Shown here: one piece after another, positions 7,877-16,322 of the stretch
Layout: the number at the start of each line of letters is the position of its first letter
Position numbering within the stretch: the stretch's first letter is position 1
NCBI GenBank assembly: GCA_015488535.1
Contig: WFNP01000060.1
Location: forward strand, 1 to 35,730
From: Nitratifractor sp.
GTDB taxonomy: Bacteria; Campylobacterota; Campylobacteria; Campylobacterales; Sulfurovaceae
Length of the DNA stretch: 35,730 nt
Direction: 5' to 3'
The notes under the pieces: model-generated
Told to the model about the DNA's origin: nothing
The model's database searches: none
The model's input: the letters and a program-made list of their open reading frames with translations, nothing else
Program-made: the position numbers and the translations under genes

Positions 7877-8101
7877 ATGCAAAAAATAGAATTGTATGTA
7901 GAAGAAAAATATATTTATAAAATTATGAATATGCTAAAAAAGTATAAAAATAGTGGTATAGTAAATATTGTCACACAAGAATATGCTAACAATACTGAAA
8001 AAAGTGCATTTGGCATATTGAAGGGCAAAATTGAAGACCCCGTCCAGTGGCAGGAGAGAATAAGAAATGAAAATGAGAGGGATATTTATAATTCAGTATG
8101 A
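7877..8101 (+). CDS. Antitoxin of a VapC-type toxin-antitoxin pair
   Basis: This 74-aa protein precedes and overlaps (ATGA) the PIN-domain toxin, the usual antitoxin position. The N-terminal half (IELYVEEKYIYKIMNMLKKY) looks like a small DNA-binding or dimerisation segment. The C-terminal half (FGILKGKIEDPVQWQERIR) resembles the extended toxin-wrapping tail seen in antitoxins of the ILKGK-I-D-P-x-x-WQ type. No classic AbrB motif is clear. A ribosome-binding site (AAGGT) lies 7 nt upstream. Assignment rests mainly on position, size and tail pattern. Confidence 0.75.
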   Translation: MQKIELYVEEKYIYKIMNMLKKYKNSGIVNIVTQEYANNTEKSAFGILKGKIEDPVQWQERIRNENERDIYNSV

Positions 8102-8460
8102 AGTATCTTATTGACTCCAATATTATTATCTATTATCTGAATGGTTATTTAGAGGCTAAAAAATTTATAGACACATATCTTGAACAATCATCTATATCAT
8201 TAATTACCTATTATGAAGTATTAAATTACGACTTTACACCAGATGAAGAGAGGGTAGTCAGGATATTTTTAGAACAGTTTACAATTCTGCCACTCTCGAA
8301 AGAGATTGTAGAGCAATCATTAAAAAATCGTAAAAACAAAAAAATCAAAATGGCGGATAACTTTATTCTCTCTACTGCTCAAATATACAACTTACAAATA
8401 GTCACAAAAAACAGTAAAGATTTCATCTATTTTTGTGATAACATTATAGAACCTTTTTAA
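8098..8460 (+). CDS. PIN-domain ribonuclease toxin, VapC family
   Basis: VapC-type toxins are Mg-dependent RNases that cut tRNA or rRNA. This 120-aa protein has the PIN acidic residues D6 (MKYLIDSNIIIYYLNG), E40 (TYYEV), D87 (KMADNFILSTAQ) and D108 (TKNSKDF). The order and spacing are those of an intact active site. Length is normal. The start ATG overlaps the antitoxin stop, so synthesis is coupled. The pair sits alone between the DUF503 gene and the SNF2 helicase, without other mobile genes, suggesting a chromosomal acquisition (inference). Confidence 0.9.
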   Translation: MKYLIDSNIIIYYLNGYLEAKKFIDTYLEQSSISLITYYEVLNYDFTPDEERVVRIFLEQFTILPLSKEIVEQSLKNRKNKKIKMADNFILSTAQIYNLQIVTKNSKDFIYFCDNIIEPF

Positions 8461-8462
8461 CG

Positions 8463-8483
8463 AACATTTATTGTTACTTTTTT
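8463..8483 (+). terminator. Weak terminator candidate after the toxin gene
   Basis: AACA (8463-8466) and TGTT (8472-8475) form a short 4-bp stem followed after two bases by TTTTTT (8478-8483). The stem is weak, so this is only a candidate. The rest of the 138-base gap before the SNF2 stop codon shows no gene and no stronger structure. Confidence 0.25.
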
Positions 8484-8598
8484 AGAGTATCTGAAATGCA
8501 TTAACAACAAAATGGTATTTAAAAGTTATTACACGCTTTTTCTTATTCCACTTGGCAAATAATACTTAAAGCAATATTTTATAGGAGACGAGGAGAAA

Positions 8599-11500
8599 TC
8601 ACTCACTTAGAAGAGATATCAACTCTTCTGCATCTATCACCTTATCGCCTTTTTCATCTGCTTCGGAGTATATACCTTTTTGAAGTGAGCTTTTGCTCTC
8701 CTGAAGTTGCAAAATCTTCTCTTCAATTGAATTTTCGACTATCAGTTTATATACGAATAGTGTTTTGGTCTGCCCTATTCTGTATGCCCTGTCAGTTGCC
8801 TGATTCTCTACGGCAGGATTCCACCATGGGTCGTAATGTATGACCGTATCGGCTTCTACCAGGTTCAGCCCCACACCTCCGGCTTTTAGGCTGATGAGGA
8901 ATATATTGCAGTCATCTTCTTTGAATCTGTTTATTACAGCCTCTCTGTCTCTTGTCTGTCCTGTCAATTTACTGTAGTTGTAAGCTCTGGCTTTCAAATC
9001 ATCTTCTATGAGTGAAAGCATACTGGTAAACTGACTGAAGAGTAGTATCTTTCTCCCTTCGGCTATCAACTCATCTAAAAGCTCCATAAGCATCTCTCTT
9101 TTTGCAGACTCTTGCACATGTTTGGCCTGGGATATGGATAGTAGTGACGGGTCACAACATATCTGTCTGAGTTTGAGCAGAGCATCTAGTATCATTATTC
9201 TGGATTTTGCTATTCCTTTTTTGGAAATCTCCTCTTTTACCTTGCTCTCCATGGCTACTCTGATATTTTCATAAAGCAGTGCCTGTTTATTGCCGAATGG
9301 AACTTTTCTCAATATCTCTATCTTTTCCGGAAGCTCATCCAATACCTCATCTTTACTTCGTCTTAGCATAAATGGAGATATTTTTCGTCTGAGTCTCTCT
9401 TTTTTGAATATATCATTATCTTTTTCAATGGGATTTTGATACGCCTTTTTGAAAAACGGCTGATTACCCAAAAATCCTCTCATCAAAAAGTCATAAATGG
9501 ACCAGAGTTCTCCAAGGTGATTCTCCATCGGTGTACCAGTAAGAGCCAATTTGTATTCAGCTTTAAACTGTTTGACCGAGAGTGTGATTTTGGCTCTGGG
9601 ATTTTTGATTCTTTGGGCTTCATCCAAAATCAGATATGAAAATTCATGTTTTTTCAAAACAGCACTGTCTCTTTGAGCTATTTGGTAAGATGTCAATATA
9701 ATATCACTCTCGGCAAGTTTGGAATATATCTCATCTCTGTTGTTACCATAGAGCATAATATATCTCATATCGGGTGTAAACTTCTCTATCTCACTCTTCC
9801 AGTTACCAAGCAGTGAAGTAGGCATAATCACAAGTGCAGGTTTATTTAACTCTCCGTCATACTTCAATCTCTGCAAAAATGCAAGTGTCTGAAGTGTCTT
9901 ACCCAAACCCATATCATCAGCAAGAATACCTCCAAATTTAAAACGGTACAAAAATCCAAGCCACGATACTCCTCTACGCTGATAATCTCTCAAATCGGCT
10001 TTCAGATGAGGAGAAGGTGCCATCTCTTCGATACCTCTGAAATCTCTCATCTGTTTGGATAGTATTGCTATCTCTCTGTTGCCTATCCAGTTGATATCGG
10101 AGTGTTCGGCGAGTGTGCCAATCAAATGGGCATTGTATGGCTGGACCTTGACCTTGCCACTCTTTTCATCATACAGCTCATAGAGTGTAGATAAAATAGG
10201 AGCAATTTTAGATGACGGAGTATGGATATACCTGCCGTCTCCAAGATACAGATTCAGATTTTCAGGTAACTCCTCTACCGAATCAAACTCTCTGACCAGT
10301 GTGGTAACAATAGGTAACAAAGGTATCTGATTGCCATCAATTTCTACAGTAAAAGAGAGTTCAAACCATTCATCTGTATCACTTTTGACACTCTCGACAT
10401 CAAGAGCTATATCTTCAATAAAATTCCATTCAGCCTCTTCTACCTGCCATCCGTCTTTTTTCATAGCTTCTATATCATTTTGTAAAAAGAGTCTCCACTT
10501 TTCTATACCGGCTTGTGACTCTTTTGGCAAAGTTGAGCAAAATACAGAATTACTCTCATGACATAAGATAAAACCTGATTTTTTCAATCTCTCAATTGCA
10601 GATTTTTCAATATCCAAATCTCTTTTTATCAAAAGAATATCACTATCCTCTTTGATAAACTCTCGCTCTTTTTCAGGATATGGAGATACTTCTGTATTAT
10701 CATATATAAATTTCAACTCAACCCTGTAACTTTTGATATCTTCATTATCCGGATATATCAGTAGTTTTGGCACCGGTATTACTTCTATTGTTTTACCCTC
10801 TACCAATTCATGCGGTATAGGTATGGGCAGTTTTGGTAATTGCTCAAAACTGTTTTTTATAAACATAGAGAGATGTTTTTTTTCTATAGGAGGGGCTTTG
10901 AGCAGATGTAACAGCATATCAGGTGTCATATCCCCTGCCAAAGGGTGTATAATATCATTTTCCACATCCACCACCAAAGGCGGTTGGGTAGGCAAAAGTC
11001 TGTTTCTGTGTATATTAGAGGTTAATATATATTCACTATCGCTATTTTTACTCCATGTAAATTTTGGAATTACAGGCGTATCAGAATATGATAATGCTCT
11101 TTTTGAGTTGGCATAGTAGGCTTTACCAGAATCTATCATCATTTTGACAATAGAAGCTCCAAGTTCCCCTCTAAAATCAATACTGTAACTCCAACTCTCA
11201 CCCATCAATGCACCAATCATGGCTAGAATTGTCCTGTCTTCACCACTCAGATAAGAGTATTTTGGAGAATATGTATATCGGACGATATCATATAGTTCCA
11301 GTTTGGCTCCCTTGCTGTATAAACCGCTCTTTAGAAGCTTGGCACGAAAAAGTTTCAAATCTTCGGTAATTCCAGACTCACTGTAAAGAAGTCTGTATTC
11401 TAATCTAAACTCCGGTTTATCCTGCTTTGGTTCCTGCTTTTTGACTCCAAAAGATATAAGCGTATCAAGCCATGGAATATCGCTTACGGGAGGATTGTCA

Positions 11501-11829
11501 CCGGTCTTTTCATTCACATACAGCAAAGAAGCTACTACATGTTTGCAATCATACTCAACCGGACATGAGCAAATACCCTCTATCGTAATTTTATCTTCAC
11601 CCTCTTTTTTTTCTACACTTATCTCCTGCTGATATATGTTTATACCACTGCCGTGTGTGCTTGAATGAATTATGTATTTATTGTCATCTTTTATATCTAT
11701 CTCGGCATCTATTACTTTGCCTTTGCGATAATAATCCAGACCTTTAGAAAAATCAGAAGAGAATACATTCTCTTTTATATCGTCTATATCAAAAATAAAG
11801 GGTGGTGTTTTCAAATGCTTAAACTCCAT
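8599..11829 (-). CDS. SNF2-family DNA helicase/translocase with SWIM zinc finger
   Basis: This 1076-aa ATP-dependent DNA translocase has an N-terminal SWIM finger, C87-x-C89-x5-C95-x-H97. A long variable region (about 120-600) of the bacterial SNF2-associated type follows. The C-terminal motor has motif I DDMGLGKT (638-645), motif II DEAQ (736-739), ALTGTPMEN, KAGGVGLNL and motif VI DRAYRIGQTK. All core motifs are intact. Such proteins are thought to remodel nucleoprotein or aid transcription and repair; a few belong to defence islands, but no restriction or other defence partner is adjacent except the small VapC pair. It has its own -10 (TATAAT, 11849-11854 minus), predicting a leader of about 12 nt without a clear ribosome-binding site. 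Confidence 0.93.
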   Translation of the reverse strand: MEFKHLKTPPFIFDIDDIKENVFSSDFSKGLDYYRKGKVIDAEIDIKDDNKYIIHSSTHGSGINIYQQEISVEKKEGEDKITIEGICSCPVEYDCKHVVASLLYVNEKTGDNPPVSDIPWLDTLISFGVKKQEPKQDKPEFRLEYRLLYSESGITEDLKLFRAKLLKSGLYSKGAKLELYDIVRYTYSPKYSYLSGEDRTILAMIGALMGESWSYSIDFRGELGASIVKMMIDSGKAYYANSKRALSYSDTPVIPKFTWSKNSDSEYILTSNIHRNRLLPTQPPLVVDVENDIIHPLAGDMTPDMLLHLLKAPPIEKKHLSMFIKNSFEQLPKLPIPIPHELVEGKTIEVIPVPKLLIYPDNEDIKSYRVELKFIYDNTEVSPYPEKEREFIKEDSDILLIKRDLDIEKSAIERLKKSGFILCHESNSVFCSTLPKESQAGIEKWRLFLQNDIEAMKKDGWQVEEAEWNFIEDIALDVESVKSDTDEWFELSFTVEIDGNQIPLLPIVTTLVREFDSVEELPENLNLYLGDGRYIHTPSSKIAPILSTLYELYDEKSGKVKVQPYNAHLIGTLAEHSDINWIGNREIAILSKQMRDFRGIEEMAPSPHLKADLRDYQRRGVSWLGFLYRFKFGGILADDMGLGKTLQTLAFLQRLKYDGELNKPALVIMPTSLLGNWKSEIEKFTPDMRYIMLYGNNRDEIYSKLAESDIILTSYQIAQRDSAVLKKHEFSYLILDEAQRIKNPRAKITLSVKQFKAEYKLALTGTPMENHLGELWSIYDFLMRGFLGNQPFFKKAYQNPIEKDNDIFKKERLRRKISPFMLRRSKDEVLDELPEKIEILRKVPFGNKQALLYENIRVAMESKVKEEISKKGIAKSRIMILDALLKLRQICCDPSLLSISQAKHVQESAKREMLMELLDELIAEGRKILLFSQFTSMLSLIEDDLKARAYNYSKLTGQTRDREAVINRFKEDDCNIFLISLKAGGVGLNLVEADTVIHYDPWWNPAVENQATDRAYRIGQTKTLFVYKLIVENSIEEKILQLQESKSSLQKGIYSEADEKGDKVIDAEELISLLSE

Positions 11830-11873
11830 TAAATGAAATCAAATGCCAATTATAGCAGAATCTATTTCTATAC

Positions 11874-12644
11874 TTACAGATAAAAGCATAACAGAAGCAG
11901 ACCAAAAATTACTCTATATACTCCAAATGCGGTAAATGTAAATCTCTCCAAAAATCTCAAAAAGACTCTCATAGTCAGTAATGCGACTACAAAAGCTGTC
12001 ACAAATCCCACAAGCAATACCCAAACATTACTACCTGCAAAATCGTGATAGTGTTTGAGCATATCATATCCACTAGCAGCAAACATCACAGGCAGAGCCA
12101 ATAGGAAGCTAAACTCTGCACTGGCTTTTCTATCAAGTCCTGCCAATAATGCACCCACTATTGTAGAACCTGCCCTGCTCGTGCCTGGTATCAGAGCAAA
12201 TACCTGAGCAATACCGATAGCGAGTGCCTGTTTGACACTGACATCTTCTACTCTCGTGGTAGTATGCTTTTGTGGGTCATAAAATTTCTCTATAATAATA
12301 AATATAATACCCCCTACTATAAACATTACCGCAACAATTTCCACACTGAAAAGCTCTTTGATTTGATGACGAAATATAAAACCGACTATTGCAAGGGGAA
12401 GAAATGCTATAAATATTTTTATCCACAGAGGTATATATTTGGGTTGAAACTTATCTTTGTAATTAAAAATTACCGCCAAAATTGCAGCAAGTTGTATAAT
12501 CACTTCAAATGCTTTGACCGATACACTCTGATTTAATCCCAGCCAGGAAGAGACCACAATCATATGTCCGGTAGAGCTAATTGGCAAAAACTCTGTAAAT
12601 CCTTCGACAATTCCCAATATTACGGATTGAAATATATCCATCAT
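11874..12644 (-). CDS. uppP: Undecaprenyl-diphosphatase (BacA/UppP)
   Basis: UppP removes a phosphate from undecaprenyl pyrophosphate on the periplasmic side to recycle the carrier for cell-wall and glycan synthesis; overexpression gives bacitracin resistance. Family motifs are present: [19 protein letters not shown] near the N-terminus (catalytic Glu and Ser) and [19 protein letters not shown] in the middle with the key Arg. About eight hydrophobic helices are visible. At 256 aa it is slightly shorter than the E. coli protein (273). It starts at ATG 12644 with an AAGGT site. It is divergent from the YqaA-like gene, and a lipid-carrier role would fit the glycosyltransferase cluster next door. 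Confidence 0.95.
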   Translation of the reverse strand: MMDIFQSVILGIVEGFTEFLPISSTGHMIVVSSWLGLNQSVSVKAFEVIIQLAAILAVIFNYKDKFQPKYIPLWIKIFIAFLPLAIVGFIFRHQIKELFSVEIVAVMFIVGGIIFIIIEKFYDPQKHTTTRVEDVSVKQALAIGIAQVFALIPGTSRAGSTIVGALLAGLDRKASAEFSFLLALPVMFAASGYDMLKHYHDFAGSNVWVLLVGFVTAFVVALLTMRVFLRFLERFTFTAFGVYRVIFGLLLLCFYL

Positions 12645-12723
12645 ACTACCTTATTATTATTTTGACTCTATGTTTGGATAGAATCACGATACTCTTTATC
12701 CAACTATTAAAGGAGTATAAATA

Positions 12724-13128
12724 GTGGATTATATTACTCTGTTTATCGTATCATTTGCAGCTTCTACAATCCTACCCATATCAAGCGAAGCGACATTATA
12801 CTACTATTTGCATAATGGTGGAGACTGGCTCTATCTGCTGATATCTGCCGGTATAGGAAATACACTCGGTTCAATATTTAATTACTTTATCGGTATCAAA
12901 GGGATTGATTATCTTTTGGATAGAGGTAAACTATCATATAAATCCTATGAAAGGAGTGAAAGAGTATTTTTGAAATGGGGAGGTTGGAGTCTGCTACTTA
13001 GCTGGATGCCGATTATCGGAGATCCCATTACACTGATAGCCGGAGCATTGAGATATCCTTTTGTCAAATTTGTAATTATTGTATCTATTTCCAAATTTGC
13101 AAGATATATAGCTATTATCCTTTTTTAA
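12724..13128 (+). CDS. YqaA-like (DedA/SNARE-associated superfamily) membrane protein
   Basis: This 134-aa inner-membrane protein resembles YqaA. It has an early helix with SFAASTILPISSEATLYY, then GNTLGSIFNYFIGIKG, and a C-terminal segment with LLSWMPIIGDPITLIAGALR. The last matches the DedA signature around the re-entrant loop. The start is GTG 12724, supported by AAAGGAG (12709-12715) at 8 nt. A weak -10-like TAGAAT lies at 12679-12684. It may begin the glycosyltransferase transcript, although about 70 bases separate it from the next gene. Substrate is unknown; lipid flipping is suggested by the family. Confidence 0.85.
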   Translation: MDYITLFIVSFAASTILPISSEATLYYYLHNGGDWLYLLISAGIGNTLGSIFNYFIGIKGIDYLLDRGKLSYKSYERSERVFLKWGGWSLLLSWMPIIGDPITLIAGALRYPFVKFVIIVSISKFARYIAIILF

Positions 13129-13159
13129 CTATGTTTCATTTTTATTTCATCTTCAGCTT

Positions 13160-13176
13160 ATATAATTGTATTATAT
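13160..13176 (+). promoter_or_regulatory. Candidate promoter with AT palindrome before the GT2 gene
   Basis: A TATAAT box (13161-13166) lies 33 bases before the GTG start. It forms half of a 17-base palindrome, ATATAAT-TGT-ATTATAT. A second promoter inside the cluster would let the glycosyltransferase genes be expressed apart from the YqaA-like gene. The palindrome may be a chance product of the AT-rich spacer. Confidence 0.35.
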
Positions 13177-13198
13177 TTAAAATAAGGACTATATAACA

Positions 13199-13909
13199 GT
13201 GCAAGAGATGACCATCATAATTCCTGTATATAATGAAGTAGAAAACCTCCAAAAAGTAAAAGAGATTTTTGATGACTATTTACCGAGTGCATCTTACCCT
13301 GCAAAAATATTATTTGTAGATGATGGTTCAAATGACGGCAGTCTGGAGATGATAAAAAAGATATGCCAAGATAAGAAATATGACTATATCTCATTTACCA
13401 ACAACAGAGGGCTTAGCAGTGCCATAAAAGCAGGTATAGACTATGCCTCTACGCCACTAATCGGTTATATAGATGCAGATTTACAAACAACACCATATGA
13501 TTTTGAAAAACTCTTAGAATATATTGATGATTATGATGCAGTTGTTGGATACAGAGCCAAAAGAGCCGATACGCTAAGCAAAAAGATACAGTCAAAAATA
13601 GCCAATTTTATTAGACGCTCATTTATAGATGACGGTATCACAGACACAGGCTGTCCTCTGAAAATATTTCGCAGTGAAATAATCAAAAAGATACCTTTTT
13701 TTGACGGAATGCACCGGTTTATTCCGGCTCTGATGCTGCTTGAGGGAGCGACAATCAAACAAGTGCCGGTCAGACATTTTCCAAGAGTTGCCGGAGTATC
13801 CAAATTTAATATATTTAACCGCTCAATCAAGCCACTGCAAGACCTCTTTGCATACAGATGGATGAAGAGCAGATATATTAAATATGATATCAAGGATACA
13901 TCACTATGA
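13199..13909 (+). CDS. Family 2 glycosyltransferase, dolichyl-phosphate-mannose-synthase-like
   Basis: A cytosolic-face GT-A enzyme of 236 aa, probably making an undecaprenyl-phosphate-linked sugar. It has the N-terminal strand MTIIIPVYNE, the nucleotide loop FVDDGSNDGS (39-48) and the metal-binding DAD (YIDADLQTTP, about 90-99). A C-terminal HxxR-x-G-x-SK block (RHFPRVAGVSKFN) is also present. It lacks the C-terminal membrane helices of the ArnC/GtrB group, so it looks like the short Dpm1-type. GTG 13199 is preferred over ATG 13208 because AAGGA (13184-13188) is 10 nt upstream. It overlaps the LAB_N gene by 4 bases (ATGA). Confidence 0.9.
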   Translation: MQEMTIIIPVYNEVENLQKVKEIFDDYLPSASYPAKILFVDDGSNDGSLEMIKKICQDKKYDYISFTNNRGLSSAIKAGIDYASTPLIGYIDADLQTTPYDFEKLLEYIDDYDAVVGYRAKRADTLSKKIQSKIANFIRRSFIDDGITDTGCPLKIFRSEIIKKIPFFDGMHRFIPALMLLEGATIKQVPVRHFPRVAGVSKFNIFNRSIKPLQDLFAYRWMKSRYIKYDIKDTSL

Positions 13910-14544
13910 GTCATTGGTGGATATATACGATAGGATTTATGGCTCAGGCTCTCTTTTCGGCCAGACTGCTGATACAGTGGATAGCATCTGAGAGAGTCAA
14001 AAAGACAATAAATCCTCAACTTTTTTGGGAGTTGAGTCTGTTTGCTTCTATTATAATGTTTGTTTACGGTTGGCTTAGAGAAGATTTTGCAATTATTCTG
14101 GGGCAGAGTATCACATATTTTATATATCTTAGAAATCTGCATTTTATGGGCAGATGGAAAATGTTTCCGTTAATCACAAGAATAATATTACTTTTTTTAC
14201 CGACTATATTTTTAATATACTCTTTTACAAACGGTAAAAATGATACAGATATATTATTTCATAATCACAATATACCTCTGTGGCTCCTAATATGGGGTAG
14301 TTTGGCTCAAATTATGTTTACTATGAGATTTGTATATCAGTGGGTATATTCAGAAAAAAGAAAAAGTTCACATCTGCCGTTGGGATTTTGGCTCATCAGT
14401 CTGACAGGTTCATCTATGATAGTGATATATGCGATATTCAGAGCAGACCCTGTGCTGTTTTTGGGGCAGATATTCGGATTGACGGTTTATGCCAGAAATA
14501 TATATTTCAATTTAAATCATAAAAGGATTGAGACAGGGCATTAG
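13906..14544 (+). CDS. Membrane protein with two tandem LAB_N domains
   Basis: LAB_N is the small membrane domain found at the N-terminus of some lipid-A-disaccharide synthases and as a stand-alone protein beside GT2 and GT39 genes. Here it occurs twice in one 212-aa chain. Copy 1 (about 8-82) includes ALFSARLLIQWIASERVKK and ends YLRNLHF; copy 2 (about 122-205) includes IMFTMRFVYQWVYSEKRKS and ends YARNIYF. The shared RxxxQW-x-x-SE core and LGQ signature show an internal duplication. Each copy has about three membrane helices. It probably helps synthesis or flipping of a lipid-linked sugar; that role is inferred from neighbours. The stop codon lies inside the first units of the heptamer repeat. 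Confidence 0.88.
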   Translation: MSHWWIYTIGFMAQALFSARLLIQWIASERVKKTINPQLFWELSLFASIIMFVYGWLREDFAIILGQSITYFIYLRNLHFMGRWKMFPLITRIILLFLPTIFLIYSFTNGKNDTDILFHNHNIPLWLLIWGSLAQIMFTMRFVYQWVYSEKRKSSHLPLGFWLISLTGSSMIVIYAIFRADPVLFLGQIFGLTVYARNIYFNLNHKRIETGH

Positions 14545-14585
14545 GCATTAGGCATTAGGCATTGGGCATTGGGCATTGGGCATTA
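14537..14585 (+). repeat. Heptanucleotide tandem repeat GGCATTR, seven units
   Basis: Seven perfect-length 7-base units run without gaps: three GGCATTA, three GGCATTG, then one GGCATTA. The first two units contain the stop codon (TAG 14542-14544) of the tandem LAB_N gene; the rest is intergenic. The block structure, with one variant following the other, suggests expansion by slipped-strand copying. Because 7 is not a multiple of 3, unit changes alter spacing and not a reading frame here. Confidence 0.95.
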
Positions 14586-14610
14586 TAAAAATAACTTATA
14601 AACCATAAAT

Positions 14611-14638
14611 AACCAATAACCAATAACCAATAACCAAA
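14611..14638 (+). repeat. Second heptanucleotide repeat AACCAAT, four units
   Basis: Three perfect AACCAAT units (14611-14631) are followed by AACCAAA (14632-14638), and a degenerate AACCATA sits just before at 14601-14607. The complement, TTATTGG-type heptamers, also appears in degenerate form at about 7247-7278 upstream of htpX. The tract ends 15 bases before the GT39 start codon and so forms most of its untranslated leader. Confidence 0.9.
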
Positions 14639-14653
14639 ACACAAAAGGTCAAT

Positions 14654-16249
14654 ATGAAAACTTCAAACAAAGAGTTGTGGATACTGTTACTGTTTAGCAC
14701 TATAGTTTTACTATCTACCTGCGGTATATACTCTCCTATGGAGAGCAGTGATGCCAGATATCTTGAAATTGGCAGAGAGATGTTTTTAAGCGGAGATTAT
14801 ATTCATCCAAATCTGCTCAATATACACCACTATCACAAACCACCCGTTACATATCAATTGGCTTCACTTGGATATGAGATATTCGGTGTCAATCCTTTTG
14901 GTGGTAGATTTTTTCTGCAAATATCTATACTGCTTCAGATATATTTGGTCTATAAACTGGCTATACTGCTTACTGACAACTTAAAAGTTGCAATATACAG
15001 CTCATATATTTACAGCTCTTTTATTCTTGTCTTGAGTGCCTCCCGCTCATTGACTACTGACAGCTTTTTGAGTCTTTTTGCACTGCTTGGTATCATATTT
15101 TGGATTTTGTATGACAAAAACAGAGACAAAGCTATATATCTGTACTGTTTCTCTCTTGCTATGGCACTTGGATTTTTGAGTAAAGGTCCTGTAGTATTTA
15201 TTGTGCCTGTTACATTCATAGCTATATACAGATATTTTTTCAAACAAAACAGACAATGGAAGTATGAGCATATCATTGCACTGATTCTGTTTATTATTGT
15301 GGGTGGTAGCTGGTATTTTTATCTGATATGGGAAAACCACAACTTTTTTGATTATTTTACTCTTAGACAGACTGTAGAGAGATTTGCTAGTAGAGTATTT
15401 CACAGAGATGAGCCGTTTTACTACTACTGGATACTCACACCGCTTTTGGGTCTGCCGTGGCTTGGAATAGTGCCTTATCTGATAAAAAAGGTTAAATTAG
15501 CAAAGATAGACAGAGTATTACTTTTTACTTCTGTTGCCGTATTGATATTTTTTTCACTCTCTCACTCCAAAAGGATTTTATATATCCTGCCTCTTATGCC
15601 TATATTTGCAATATTTACATCTCATCTACTCACACAGATAAATCAATCAGATAAATTTATACAGAGATTTGTAACTGGATATATTACTATCTTGTTCATA
15701 GCTATGTTTACAGCACCAATTAGTAATAAAATATCTATGCCATGGTGGATATACATAGTTTTAACAGTTGCAATTTTGATAATATTCAGACTGAAAAGCA
15801 GTATTAAATCTCTAATCACAGCATCGCTAATTGCCAATTTTACTCTGCTTGGATACTTTTCTGTATTGGCAAGATACAATCCTGTATTGGTGCATAGTGA
15901 TGCCCAGATATTGACTACCTGGCTAAAAAATAAAAATCTTGACAGATACAATATCATAGTATATGACAAAAGATTACCTTCATTATCATTCAATTTAAAC
16001 AAAAGTATAATCTCTGTCTATGACAAATCACCGGATTTAAACAGAGAAATACAATTTGAAACAAATAACACATATAAAAGATACTATTACAATCTAAACA
16101 AAAAAGATGAAATAACAAGACTCAAAAGTTTTATGAAAGACAATCCCCATATCATAATCACAAAAAAAGGATATCCTCATAAAGACAGATTATGGCTCAT
16201 AAATGGTATGAAAAGAGTTGATATGGGTAAATGGAGTATATATTACTGA
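14654..16249 (+). CDS. GT39 (ArnT/PMT-type) membrane glycosyltransferase
   Basis: This 531-aa polytopic enzyme should transfer a sugar from an undecaprenyl-phosphate donor to an acceptor on the periplasmic side. The first periplasmic loop carries the family acidic motif, SSDARYLEIGREM (about 32-44), equivalent to the E/D-A-R-Y of ArnT, and HYHKPPVTYQLAS. About ten to twelve hydrophobic segments follow, then a soluble C-terminal region of roughly 130 residues. The acceptor (lipid A, glycan or protein) cannot be told from sequence. AAAGG lies about 8 nt before ATG 14654. The neighbouring GT2 and LAB_N genes supply a coherent donor-synthesis pathway. Confidence 0.9.
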   Translation: MKTSNKELWILLLFSTIVLLSTCGIYSPMESSDARYLEIGREMFLSGDYIHPNLLNIHHYHKPPVTYQLASLGYEIFGVNPFGGRFFLQISILLQIYLVYKLAILLTDNLKVAIYSSYIYSSFILVLSASRSLTTDSFLSLFALLGIIFWILYDKNRDKAIYLYCFSLAMALGFLSKGPVVFIVPVTFIAIYRYFFKQNRQWKYEHIIALILFIIVGGSWYFYLIWENHNFFDYFTLRQTVERFASRVFHRDEPFYYYWILTPLLGLPWLGIVPYLIKKVKLAKIDRVLLFTSVAVLIFFSLSHSKRILYILPLMPIFAIFTSHLLTQINQSDKFIQRFVTGYITILFIAMFTAPISNKISMPWWIYIVLTVAILIIFRLKSSIKSLITASLIANFTLLGYFSVLARYNPVLVHSDAQILTTWLKNKNLDRYNIIVYDKRLPSLSFNLNKSIISVYDKSPDLNREIQFETNNTYKRYYYNLNKKDEITRLKSFMKDNPHIIITKKGYPHKDRLWLINGMKRVDMGKWSIYY

Positions 16250-16322
16250 CATTTCATTATGACTGATTTTTGATATGACTATCCAGATATAGAGTAAAAT
16301 ATACAAAAAACTCGGAGCATTT

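Noticed and set aside
13531-14142. 203-codon open frame on the minus strand across GT2 and LAB_N genes
   Set aside because: It lies antisense to two well-supported genes, has no recognisable domain or ribosome-binding site, and its composition is that of a reverse-frame shadow.
14537-14638. CRISPR-like direct repeats
   Set aside because: The units are 7 bases long with no spacers, so they are microsatellite tracts and not a CRISPR array.
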